From CAIUVD01 sp044338255 (GTDB lineage Bacteria > Planctomycetota > UBA11346), in assembly GCA_044338255.1 (NCBI GenBank), contig JBIILZ010000046.1, positions 1-28,033 of the forward strand: a DNA stretch of 28,033 nt, written 5' to 3'. Of the stretch, positions 7,354 to 15,374 are shown piece by piece (the stretch's first letter is position 1; every line of letters starts with the position of its first letter). The translations under genes and the position numbers were made by a program. A model generated the notes under the pieces. That model was not told the DNA's origin. It did no database searches and was given only the letters and a program-made list of their open reading frames with translations.

Positions 7354-10300
7354 TCAAGTAGATCCTGTTGTTGGCAGAGAAAGTTTTTTCCACACCCGCA
7401 GAGCCTCGGTGACGCCCCAGGCTTGGGCATCGCATCCCCGCGCGTGGTGTGGGCTGTCGCCATCGAGGATTTCCGGAATATGCCCGCTGCAGCCGCCATC
7501 GACGAGCATGTCCATCGAGCCGAGCAGACTGCGGGCGGTGACCACTGCCAGGGGCGTGTGGCCCCAGGCGCTGGCGATGGCTTCGCAGACGCTGGGGAAC
7601 GGCCACGTCCACGCCGTGCCGTTATGATACGCCGGTTTGCGACGGGTGTCCTCGTCGCCTCGATAGATGCCCCAGTAGGGATGCAGGGGATCGTTGAGTG
7701 GCTTGCCGGCGGCTGAGAACAGCGGCAGCGGCAAGGTCACCGGCAATGGCGCTAAGGTCCGCACTGCCCCCGGGACCACCAGATGGCGGACGACGGCAGC
7801 GACGCTGCGGCGGGCGAGGTCACCGCTGATGACCCCGAGGCTGATGGCGAAGATCTGATTCGGACGCAAGGCGTCATCGCGTTGCGCCTGGGCCGCGCCC
7901 ACCCCCGGGCCGGCCACCAGGAGATCGGCGAGATAGCCGCGCTCGCCCATCCAGAAGTGATGCAGCAGCGAGGCGAGGGCGGTTTCCGCGAGGTCCGCCC
8001 AGGCCGGTTGATTCGCTGCCGGTGGCAACTGGAGCCGTGCCAGTTGGCGCAGCAGGCGCAGCCACAGGACCTGGATTTCCACCGGGTAGCCTTGGCGTGG
8101 CGTGCAGGCCGGGTAGTTGGTATCCATCCACGTGAAATGCGCCGGGCTCCACACCAGCGCGCTCGCCGGATCGACGCGGATGCCGTTGGCGGTGCCGGCG
8201 AGGTAGCCGCAGGCGATCGAGCGGAGGATGTCGGCGAGGGTGCGCGTGGCATCGACCTTGGTCGCATACAAGGCCGGGGCCGGGCGGATGGCAGCGAGTT
8301 CCTCGAGGACCACCGCGAACCACAGCGGTGCATCCGAGGTGTCGCGATTCTCGGCGCGATCGCCATTGAGCAGGTTGGGCAGAGTGCCGCCCGCTTCGAA
8401 ACGCCCGAAGGTCGTCAGCAGGTGTTGGACCTCGTCATGCCGTCCGGCGGCGAGCAGCCCGCGGGCGCTGATGAAAGTGTCGCGTCCCCAATCGAGGAAC
8501 CACGGATAGCCGGCGATCACCGTGCGCCCCTGATCGCGGCGCACGAGGTAGGCCTGTGCCGCCAGTGCCAGCTGCCGGCCGAAACGATCGCCGGCGGGGA
8601 AGCCGGCGGCCTGCAGGGCTTCGCTGCACGCGCGCGTGCGGCTGCCGACGAAATCGCGGATCTCGGCGGCGGGCGGCTCATCGCGCTCGGCTGAGACCAC
8701 TAGGTGAACCTCGGCGCCTGGTGCCAAGGGCACCTCGAACCAGCCCGGCGACCAGGCATCGCCGTGCCCGGTCATGCCGCGTTCGGCCTCGACCGGGTGG
8801 GGGATGCCGGTGCACCATTCCTCTTCGGCACGATAACGGCCGCCGTCGGTCCACACCGTCAGCACGCGCTCGGCGGCAGGCGCGAAACGGAATCCCGGAC
8901 GTTCTCCGAGGGTCGTGGTGTGGCTGGTGAAATGCGCCTCGCTGGCGGGCGAGCGTTGGGTTTCGCTGTGGAAGCTGCGGTCTTCGACGTCGACGCGGAG
9001 GATGACTTTGACCATCGCCTGCGCCGGCAGGGCCGTGCCCCACACCGGGACGACGTCGGGACGCGTGACGCGCACAACAGTGGTGTTACGGCCATCGAGC
9101 ATGTCGATGGTGAGTTCGATGGTCACCATCCGCCCGTCACCAGCATTGGCGAGGAAGCGCCAGCTGGCGGCCGGGCCCGACTCGAAGCCCACGAGGTTGT
9201 GACGGTCGAGGGGCGTGACGAAGCCATCGGCATTGAGCCAGGCACGCAGGCGCTTGGCGAGGATGTGGCGATCGCTGGGGGCCGTGGGATGCAGATTGGC
9301 GCCCAGCAGGCAGTCGTACTTGGAATGGATGCGCCCGAGGTCGATGCCCAGACGGGCCATGCCGCCACGGCCATTGGTGAGCAGCGCGATGCCGTTGGGG
9401 TCGACATCGTTGTGCTGATGCATCACCGGCATCGCGCGCAGGCGCAGAATGCGGCCGGTGACCGGCTGCTGTTCGCCACGCACTAGTTCGAGGGTTTGCC
9501 AATGCGCATCGGTGGTCGGCGGGAGGGCCGCGACATGGCCCTCATCGACGGCCACGCTCTCGAAGTGCCGGGGAATGCCGCCCTCGCTGTTGAGGGTGAG
9601 GCGGAAGGGGCGGGCATCGCGCACCAGGATCCACACCCCCGGCGGCACCGGCAGATCGCGGGTGGCATCGTCCGCTGACCAGCGCACCACCGGTGGCAGG
9701 TCGGTGCTGGTGGCGGCGAGCTTCAGGGCGGCGAGCAGATCGACGGACGAACGGCTGCGATCGAGATGCGCGGCGGCGGCCAGGAAGCGCACCGGATCGG
9801 CGGCGAACCACGTTGCCAGATCGCGCCAATCGGCGGGACCGAGATCTTCATTCGAACACACATGGCTGAGCGCTGAATACGTCGACGCCGCCTGCGCCCG
9901 ACGCAGGCGATAGTCATCGCCGGTGCCGGGGGCGGCGACGGAGGCCGCCAGGCACCAGGCGCTCAGCGGTGGGACCTCGATGATGGCCTCGCTGTCGGTG
10001 AAGGTCGCGGTCGGTAGTTCCTGGCCGAGCAGTTCGACGCGCAGGCTTCGCCAGTACCCGGCGTCGAGGCGCAGCGTATGCGGCTGGTCGCGATCGGGGT
10101 TGATGATCACCAGTGCCTCGCGCTGATCGGCCTGATCGGCCTGGTCGACGCTAGCGACGCGGCGCAAGGCGATGATGCCGGTGGCGGGATCAGCGAGGGG
10201 GGTGATCATCGCCCCGTCGAAGAACACCGGATCGTTGGCGAGCAAGCGATTGAGAGCGGCGAGTTCGGCGATGAGATTCTCGTCGGCGCCCCAGTTGAGA

Positions 10301-11694
10301 CCCCGGCTCTGGTGGACTTCCAGTTTCTCCTGGGCCAGCCATTCGACGCCGGCGGTGAAGCCATAGGCGCCAGCGTCGCTGGTCAGGGCGCTCAGACGAT
10401 TGCGCAGCAGCGCCCACGCCCGGCCCTGCTTGGCGAGACGATCATTGTCGTGGGTCTCGCTGTAGTGGATGAGCACCCCGCGCGAGGCGGCGGCGCCATG
10501 GCAATGCCGGAGGTAGCTGCCGATGCTGGTGGCGTCGAAATTCTGGAACAGTTCGGAATAGGCCCACTGCATGCCGCCGTTGGTGAGCAGGGCTTCGGTG
10601 GCCTCCCAGGCACCGCCGAGTCCTTCGAGGAGGAAGATCGTGCGCGGGAATTCCTGACGCACGCGACAGACGATATACTGCCACGCCGGCAGCGGCACCA
10701 TGTAGCCGGCATCGCAGCGAAAGCCGTTGACTCCGCGGCGGCACCAAGTGATCAGTGCCTGGGCGATGACCTCCCACAGTTCTGGCCGCGAGTTATCGAG
10801 CTCGACGAGGTCTTCCCAGGTATTGCCCCACGCGCCCGGCGAATGGAAGGTGCCGTCGGGGTTGCGCTTGAACCATTCGGGGTGGGCATCCTGAAGGGTC
10901 GCGCCCCAGCCGGTGTGGTTGATGACGATGTCGAGGAACACCCGGCAGCCGCGGAGGTGCGCGGCCGAGGTCAGTTCTCGGAACTGGTCGATGGCCGTGG
11001 TGCGCTTGTCGAATTCGACCAGCGCCGGATCGATGGCGGTGAGATCCTCCTGGGCATAGGGCGAGCCGAAGCGCCCGTAACGGGCATACGTGGTAGGCGT
11101 CGGGCCGACCGGCAAGAGATGCAGGATCGTACAACCGAGGCGCTCGCTGATATGCGGCAATTCGCGGATGAGATCACGGAAGGTGCCCGAAGGCGGGATC
11201 ACCGCGTAGCCTTCGCGGTCGAGGGCTGCGAGCACGCCGTCGCGCAGGCTGTCGCGGGTGGCGGCGGCAGTCTTGGTCGCCCCGAACATCCGCGTAAAGG
11301 CGCAGTAGACGCTGTTCGAGGTCCGGTAGTCGCTGGGATGGATGCTGATGCCGAGGTCGATGCCGGCGGGCCATTCCTGGCGGCCTTCCTCGTCGACGGC
11401 ATAGGCTTTCGCGCTGAAATAACCGATTTCCGTCATCGGCAGATCGAGTTGCCAGCCACCGTCGATCGGGCGCATGGCGATGTCGCGCCAGGAGGCCCCG
11501 GCGAAGGTCCCGGTGCCGCCGAGGCTGGCGATGGTCTCATCGCGGAGGCGTTGCGCGCGCCCGAGATTGGTGCGCAGGAAGGCTCGCCAGTTACCCTCTG
11601 CGGGCGGGGTCCACTGCAGGGTGAAGGTTATCCGATCGCCAAGATGGCGAAGCAGACGAGCACCGGAATGTGGGACCATGGTCGGAGCGGGCAT
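7354..11694 (-). CDS. Two-domain glycogen debranching enzyme (GH13 plus GH133)
   Basis: This 1446-residue enzyme has the layout of the eukaryotic debrancher: a 4-alpha-glucanotransferase followed by an amylo-alpha-1,6-glucosidase. The N-terminal GH13 barrel shows DIVINH (255-260), GFRCDAG with nucleophile D328, FLLEG with acid/base E357, and THDND with D416/D418, so the triad is intact. A beta-rich middle region follows. The GH133 part shows YPWFLDWGRDTFIS near residue 1060, then DAPLWF, PNQIFAISL and NGTAWTWPF, hallmarks of glycogen debranching C-domains. It should trim glycogen branch points after phosphorylase. A TATCGT hexamer lies 6 nt before the ATG, with no Shine-Dalgarno sequence, suggesting a leaderless message. 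It may head the SPFH-ATPase operon. Confidence 0.92.
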   Translation of the reverse strand: MPAPTMVPHSGARLLRHLGDRITFTLQWTPPAEGNWRAFLRTNLGRAQRLRDETIASLGGTGTFAGASWRDIAMRPIDGGWQLDLPMTEIGYFSAKAYAVDEEGRQEWPAGIDLGISIHPSDYRTSNSVYCAFTRMFGATKTAAATRDSLRDGVLAALDREGYAVIPPSGTFRDLIRELPHISERLGCTILHLLPVGPTPTTYARYGRFGSPYAQEDLTAIDPALVEFDKRTTAIDQFRELTSAAHLRGCRVFLDIVINHTGWGATLQDAHPEWFKRNPDGTFHSPGAWGNTWEDLVELDNSRPELWEVIAQALITWCRRGVNGFRCDAGYMVPLPAWQYIVCRVRQEFPRTIFLLEGLGGAWEATEALLTNGGMQWAYSELFQNFDATSIGSYLRHCHGAAASRGVLIHYSETHDNDRLAKQGRAWALLRNRLSALTSDAGAYGFTAGVEWLAQEKLEVHQSRGLNWGADENLIAELAALNRLLANDPVFFDGAMITPLADPATGIIALRRVASVDQADQADQREALVIINPDRDQPHTLRLDAGYWRSLRVELLGQELPTATFTDSEAIIEVPPLSAWCLAASVAAPGTGDDYRLRRAQAASTYSALSHVCSNEDLGPADWRDLATWFAADPVRFLAAAAHLDRSRSSVDLLAALKLAATSTDLPPVVRWSADDATRDLPVPPGVWILVRDARPFRLTLNSEGGIPRHFESVAVDEGHVAALPPTTDAHWQTLELVRGEQQPVTGRILRLRAMPVMHQHNDVDPNGIALLTNGRGGMARLGIDLGRIHSKYDCLLGANLHPTAPSDRHILAKRLRAWLNADGFVTPLDRHNLVGFESGPAASWRFLANAGDGRMVTIELTIDMLDGRNTTVVRVTRPDVVPVWGTALPAQAMVKVILRVDVEDRSFHSETQRSPASEAHFTSHTTTLGERPGFRFAPAAERVLTVWTDGGRYRAEEEWCTGIPHPVEAERGMTGHGDAWSPGWFEVPLAPGAEVHLVVSAERDEPPAAEIRDFVGSRTRACSEALQAAGFPAGDRFGRQLALAAQAYLVRRDQGRTVIAGYPWFLDWGRDTFISARGLLAAGRHDEVQHLLTTFGRFEAGGTLPNLLNGDRAENRDTSDAPLWFAVVLEELAAIRPAPALYATKVDATRTLADILRSIACGYLAGTANGIRVDPASALVWSPAHFTWMDTNYPACTPRQGYPVEIQVLWLRLLRQLARLQLPPAANQPAWADLAETALASLLHHFWMGERGYLADLLVAGPGVGAAQAQRDDALRPNQIFAISLGVISGDLARRSVAAVVRHLVVPGAVRTLAPLPVTLPLPLFSAAGKPLNDPLHPYWGIYRGDEDTRRKPAYHNGTAWTWPFPSVCEAIASAWGHTPLAVVTARSLLGSMDMLVDGGCSGHIPEILDGDSPHHARGCDAQAWGVTEALRVWKKLSLPTTGST

Positions 11695-11773
11695 GGCCGG
11701 ACGATAAGGGGGGAAGGTCGTCTCTGAAAGCGGATTGAATGGCCTATCCCGGGCAACTGTCTAGTCTCTGCGC
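11695..11773. promoter_or_regulatory. Divergent promoter region, debranching enzyme / rluD-like gene
   Basis: This 79-bp region separates two divergent genes. On the minus strand TATCGT (11701-11706) stands 6 nt before the debranching enzyme ATG, with TTTCAG 17 nt further upstream as a weak -35. On the plus strand TAGTCT (11762-11767) stands 6 nt before the pseudouridine synthase GTG. Neither start has a Shine-Dalgarno sequence. The matching spacing suggests leaderless transcription from both -10 boxes. Confidence 0.45.
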
Positions 11774-12805
11774 GTGCTTACCGAACTCACCGTCCCCACC
11801 TCTGCCATCGGCGTCCGTCTTGACGTCTGGCTCACCGAAGCCCTCGATGGCTGCACGCGCAGCCTGGTGGCGCGCCTGATCAAGCAGGGGATGTGCTCAA
11901 TCAACGGGCCTACCGGCAAGGTCATCAAGCCCAAAGCCGGGTATTTCCTCGATGGTGGCGAAGTTGTGGCGCTGGAAGTCCCTGATGCCGAGCCCATGGA
12001 AGCCAAGGCCGAGGACATCCCGCTGACCATCCTCCACGAGGACGAACGCTACATCATCATCGACAAGCCCGCCGGCATGGTCGTGCATCCCGCCGTCGGT
12101 CATCTGCGCGGAACGCTGGTGAATGCCCTGCTCGGACGCTACGGCACGCGATTGGCCTCGGGCGAAGGCTGGCGTCCGGGCATCATCCATCGCCTCGACG
12201 CCGAAACTTCGGGGGTCATCGCCGTTGCCCGTGACGACGAAGCGCTGCGTTTCGCCCAAGAGGCCTTCAAAGAGCGGGAAGTAAAAAAACTATACCTGGC
12301 GTTGGTTGCTGGCGAGCCGAAGACCGATTTCTTCGAATCCAACGGCGCCATCGGCCGCCATGCCCGCGATTTCCGCAAACGCGCCATCCGCGAGCTCGGC
12401 GAGGGCGATGCCCGCGAGGCCTACACCAGCTTCGTCGTGCACTCGCGCGGCAAAGGTTTCAGCGTCATCGAGGCTCGGCCGCGCACCGGCCGCACGCATC
12501 AGATCCGCATCCATCTCGCCGCCCACGGTCACCCGATCCTCGCCGACGTCGTCTATGGTCGGTCACGTACCTGGCCGGTGAATCCGCCGGTGGACTGGAA
12601 AAAGGACGAAAAAAAGGACGGGGCAAAGGACCGGGAAGTGGACCAGGGAGTGATTCCCAAGGTGCCAGTGCTCTCACGGCAGGCCCTGCACGCGTGGACC
12701 TTGGAACTGCCGCATCCCGACGGCCACACCTTGTCGATCACCGCCCCGATCCCCGCCGACCTGCATCCCTGGGTGGCCAAGGATCTGGTGCCCAAGCCGC
12801 GCTGA
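11774..12805 (+). CDS. RluD-family rRNA pseudouridine synthase
   Basis: This 343-residue enzyme should convert uridines in 23S rRNA to pseudouridine. An S4 RNA-binding domain covers about residues 13-70 (RLDVWLTEAL, SLVARLIKQG). The catalytic domain shows YIIIDKPAGMVVHP (93-106) and HRLDAETSG with catalytic D142, then RPRTGRTHQIRIHL. The usual HRLDKDTSG reads HRLDAETSG, a mild change. A Lys/Asp-rich insertion (WKKDEKKDGAKDREVDQG) lies after the VVYGR motif and looks like a surface loop. The GTG start at 11774 is preceded by TAGTCT at 6 nt and by no ribosome binding site. It lies 13 nt upstream of ruvB. The exact target uridines cannot be assigned. Confidence 0.9.
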   Translation: MLTELTVPTSAIGVRLDVWLTEALDGCTRSLVARLIKQGMCSINGPTGKVIKPKAGYFLDGGEVVALEVPDAEPMEAKAEDIPLTILHEDERYIIIDKPAGMVVHPAVGHLRGTLVNALLGRYGTRLASGEGWRPGIIHRLDAETSGVIAVARDDEALRFAQEAFKEREVKKLYLALVAGEPKTDFFESNGAIGRHARDFRKRAIRELGEGDAREAYTSFVVHSRGKGFSVIEARPRTGRTHQIRIHLAAHGHPILADVVYGRSRTWPVNPPVDWKKDEKKDGAKDREVDQGVIPKVPVLSRQALHAWTLELPHPDGHTLSITAPIPADLHPWVAKDLVPKPR

Positions 12806-12818
12806 TTACGCTAGCGTC

Positions 12819-13883
12819 ATGCCCTCGTCTCCTGATTCGTCGCCCGATGGCTTTCCGCCGAATCGCGACCAGCCGGACGCGCCCGACGCCGCCAGCGATC
12901 GGGCGCTGCGGCCGAAGCGCCTGAGCGACTTCACCGGCCAGGTGCCGGTGACGCACAACCTCAGCCTGGCGGTCGAGGCCGCCCATCTGCGGAAAGAACA
13001 GCTCGACCACGTCCTGCTCGCTGGACCTCCCGGCCTGGGCAAGACCACCTTGGCCCACATCCTCGCCGCCGAGATGGGCGCCGCGATCAAGGAGACCGCC
13101 GGCCCGATGCTCGAAAAGCCCGGCGATCTCGCGGGCATGCTGTCCTCGCTGACCCCCGGCGCGGTGCTCTTCATCGATGAGATCCACAGCCTGAAGCGCG
13201 TCGTCGAGGAATACCTCTACAGCGCCATGGAAGATTTCCGCATCACCATCCAGCTCGGTGAGGGGGCCTCGACGCAGACCCTGACCCTTAATCTGCCGCC
13301 GTTCACGCTCGTCGGCGCTACGACCCGCGAGGGCCAGCTGAGCGCGCCGTTTCGCAGCCGCTTCGGCATCCGCGAGCGCCTCGACCTGTATAGCTCCGCC
13401 GAGCTCACCTCCATTCTCACCCGCAGCGCCAAGCTTCTGGGGGTCGAGGCCGATGCCGGTGGCCTGGCCACCATCGCCGCCCGCAGCCGCGGCACGGCGC
13501 GCTACGCCAACAACCACCTGCGGCGCATCCGCGACCTCGCTCAAGTGCGCTATAACAATCGCATCACCGCCGCCGTCGCCGAAGAAGGCCTGACCCATCT
13601 CGGCATCGATCACGCCGGGCTCACCGAACTCGACCGCCGCATCCTGCACTGCCTGGCGCGGGCCAAGCGCAGCGTCGGCCTGAAGACCATCGCCATGACC
13701 GTCGGCGAGGAGGAGCGCACCATCGAGGACGTCTACGAGCCGTTCCTGATCCAAGGCGGCTACCTGCTGAAGACCCCTACCGGGCGGCAGATCACTACCC
13801 AGGGATATGTGCACCTCGGCCTGCCGGCCCTCGCTGGTTTCGACGCGGGTCCACACGCTGATCCGCAGTCCCGACTTTTCTAA
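12819..13883 (+). CDS. ruvB: Holliday junction branch-migration ATPase RuvB
   Basis: This 354-residue AAA+ motor drives branch migration of Holliday junctions with RuvA. It shows RPKRLSDFTGQ (31-41), Walker A GPPGLGKTT (69-77), Walker B VLFIDEIHSL, sensor 1 GATTREGQLS, the arginine finger in PFRSRFGIRERL, and the C-terminal winged-helix signature TIEDVYEPFLIQGGYL. The usual GTPRIAN sensor-2 motif reads GTARYANNHLRRIRD, a small change. The C-terminus is about 15 residues longer than the winged helix needs. No ruvA or ruvC is adjacent. TACGCT stands 6 nt before the ATG in the 13-nt gap after the rluD-like gene, with no Shine-Dalgarno sequence, so it may have its own leaderless promoter. Confidence 0.95.
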   Translation: MPSSPDSSPDGFPPNRDQPDAPDAASDRALRPKRLSDFTGQVPVTHNLSLAVEAAHLRKEQLDHVLLAGPPGLGKTTLAHILAAEMGAAIKETAGPMLEKPGDLAGMLSSLTPGAVLFIDEIHSLKRVVEEYLYSAMEDFRITIQLGEGASTQTLTLNLPPFTLVGATTREGQLSAPFRSRFGIRERLDLYSSAELTSILTRSAKLLGVEADAGGLATIAARSRGTARYANNHLRRIRDLAQVRYNNRITAAVAEEGLTHLGIDHAGLTELDRRILHCLARAKRSVGLKTIAMTVGEEERTIEDVYEPFLIQGGYLLKTPTGRQITTQGYVHLGLPALAGFDAGPHADPQSRLF

Positions 13884-13913
13884 GCCCCACGATTTTCCTA
13901 CGTTCTGGATCCC

Positions 13914-14300
13914 ATGCCCGATTTTCCCTTCATCCCCACCAATGCCACCGAACTCGAAGAGGGCATGTACTGGGACATTTTTCAGGAAGGGCGTTTTGGC
14001 TTCGCGGTGGTCATCGGCCGCTGGAATCGCGTCGGGGTGCTGGCCGGCATCCTGACCCTCATCCGCCCCAACAACACCATCGAGCCGGGCGATCAGATCA
14101 CGGTTTTCCAGACCGGTTATGTCGATGTTAAATCGATCAAGTACTGCATGGGCATGGTTCGCGGGCAAATCACGCCACCGGACCTGACCGGTCTGATCAT
14201 CACTAACCGCACCCTGACCTTCGCTGAACCGCGCGCGATCGTCAAACTCGCGATCAAGGAAAACGTGCGCAAGAAGCGCATCGCCAATCGCGAGAAGTGA
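13914..14300 (+). CDS. Hypothetical protein, possible Imm26-like fold
   Basis: This 128-residue protein has no family I can name with confidence. It has no signal peptide or membrane segment. The stretch EEGMYWDIFQEGRFGFAVVI (15-34) resembles the start of small beta-rich proteins such as Imm26 immunity proteins, where a 'gdvf-i-l-dG-yafgrvi' pattern is common; this is a weak likeness. The C-terminus is strongly basic (KENVRKKRIANREK), which could contact nucleic acid. The gene lies 30 nt after ruvB in the same direction. TACGTT lies 9 nt before the ATG, and only a weak GGA precedes the start. No toxin gene is next to it. Confidence 0.75.
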   Translation: MPDFPFIPTNATELEEGMYWDIFQEGRFGFAVVIGRWNRVGVLAGILTLIRPNNTIEPGDQITVFQTGYVDVKSIKYCMGMVRGQITPPDLTGLIITNRTLTFAEPRAIVKLAIKENVRKKRIANREK

Positions 14301-14537
14301 GGCGGTAGGTGCCGTGAGTCAGGTCTCGGCGGCCTTGAAAGCGTGGGCCTGGTTCATCGCCGTGAATACGAATTCGCCCGCCTGGCATGCCAGATGGGAA
14401 ATCAACGACCGACGCTGATACGTTACCCGTAAAAGATACGGAAGAGACTCTTGACAACGCGCTGGTCAACACGCTGGTCAACACGCTAGTCAACAACAGC
14501 AGGCCACGGGCAAGGAAGTCCCCGCGCCTTCCCTGGG
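14301..14537. other. Intergenic region before hemX-like gene
   Basis: This 237-bp gap has no convincing gene; the plus-strand frame from 14387 runs out of frame into the next gene. It holds a perfect 12-bp palindrome CTGGCATGCCAG (14382-14393) and three 12-bp tandem units of the type AACACGCTGGTC (14456-14491). A TTGACA at 14451-14456 has no matching -10 at a normal distance. The promoter of the hemX-hemA-ClC operon should lie here but I cannot place it. Confidence 0.5.
14456..14491 (+). repeat. Three 12-bp tandem repeats
   Basis: AACGCGCTGGTC, AACACGCTGGTC and AACACGCTAGTC stand in tandem (14456-14467, 14468-14479, 14480-14491), each differing by one base from the middle unit. They precede the hemX-like gene and may be regulatory or a decayed low-complexity coding stretch. 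Confidence 0.7.
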
Positions 14538-15374
14538 GTGGCGCGGCGGTGGTCATGCACATACTTGATCTTCGTGCATATCATCGCTCTTATCGCTCTG
14601 GTCCTCGCTGGGGGCGTCTACTGCTTGGCAGCCGTGCGGCGCTGGCGCGGGTTGGGGGCGGCTCCCGGGGTGGCGACCGTGGGCGTGGGCTGGCTGCTCG
14701 GCCTTGGCTTCGGCGGTCTGACCTTGGCGCTGGTCGCGAGCCTGCTCGAAAACGGTCCCCACGATTTCGCCTATGCCGTGCTCGGGATCTGGTCGGCGAT
14801 GGCGGCGCTGCATTTTGCCCTCGGCTTCATCGCCGGTCCGACGCGCGTGCTGCTGGTGCTGCCGGTGGGTTGCATGGCGATCCTCTTGGCGATGGCCGGG
14901 CTGGTGCGGCCGCATGCCGTCGAGCAGAGCTCGGCCCATGCCATGGTCGTGCTGCACAGCGTGTGCATGGCCACACATCTGGCGGTGGCCCTCGTCGCTG
15001 GCGGTGCCGGCGGCCTGTACCTGTTGGCGGTGCGCCAGCTCAAGCGCGCCAGCCAGCGGGCCTTCCGGCTGCCGGCGCTGCCATTGCTCGAACTAATCAC
15101 CGAGCGTTCGCTGATCATCGCCACGGCGCTGCTCATGGCCGGCCTTGCCACTGGCGGGGCAGCGATCGCCTCTAGCCACTCGATCAGCCTGACGCATCCC
15201 TCGATCATCATCGCCTTCATGAATCTGCTGCTGCTGGTGGCGCTGTTCGCCTTGCGCTTCTCCCATCGCCTCGCCAATCGCATCGGTCGTCGTGGGCTGG
15301 CCCTGGTGGCGGTGCAGACCATGGTCTTGTCGGCGATGTCGACCATCGGCTTGCAGGTGGTGGTGCATGCCTGA
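14538..15374 (+). CDS. hemX: HemX/CcsA-like cytochrome c assembly membrane protein
   Basis: This 278-residue protein has about eight membrane segments and almost no soluble loops, as in the HemX/CcsA family (cytochrome c assembly, PF01578). Members next to hemA are thought to influence glutamyl-tRNA reductase level or heme handling. Two histidines in the central helices (VVLHSVCMATHL) could be heme ligands. Its stop overlaps the hemA start, which supports a hemX-hemA pair. The GTG at 14538 gives the longest frame but has no good ribosome binding site. A GTG at 14574 (starting MHIIALIALVLAGG) with CATACT 8 nt upstream is a plausible alternative. Family placement is by topology and context, so the symbol is tentative. 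Confidence 0.75.
   Translation: MARRWSCTYLIFVHIIALIALVLAGGVYCLAAVRRWRGLGAAPGVATVGVGWLLGLGFGGLTLALVASLLENGPHDFAYAVLGIWSAMAALHFALGFIAGPTRVLLVLPVGCMAILLAMAGLVRPHAVEQSSAHAMVVLHSVCMATHLAVALVAGGAGGLYLLAVRQLKRASQRAFRLPALPLLELITERSLIIATALLMAGLATGGAAIASSHSISLTHPSIIIAFMNLLLLVALFALRFSHRLANRIGRRGLALVAVQTMVLSAMSTIGLQVVVHA

Noticed and set aside
10078..11727. 549-codon plus-strand open frame opposite the debranching enzyme
   Set aside because: It is antisense to the GH13 half, whose catalytic motifs are all intact. The composition (Gly/Asp/Arg/Ala/Glu-rich) is typical of a high-GC shadow frame.
12738..14168. 476-codon minus-strand open frame opposite ruvB
   Set aside because: It runs across ruvB and two gene boundaries; ruvB motifs on the plus strand are decisive.
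14451..14456. TTGACA as a -35 box for the hemX-hemA operon
   Set aside because: No acceptable -10 hexamer lies 16-18 nt downstream; that span is the 12-bp tandem repeat.
14387..15175. Plus-strand frame before and within the hemX-like gene
   Set aside because: It starts in the 12-bp repeat region and then reads the hemX-like gene out of frame, giving Arg/Gly-rich sequence.
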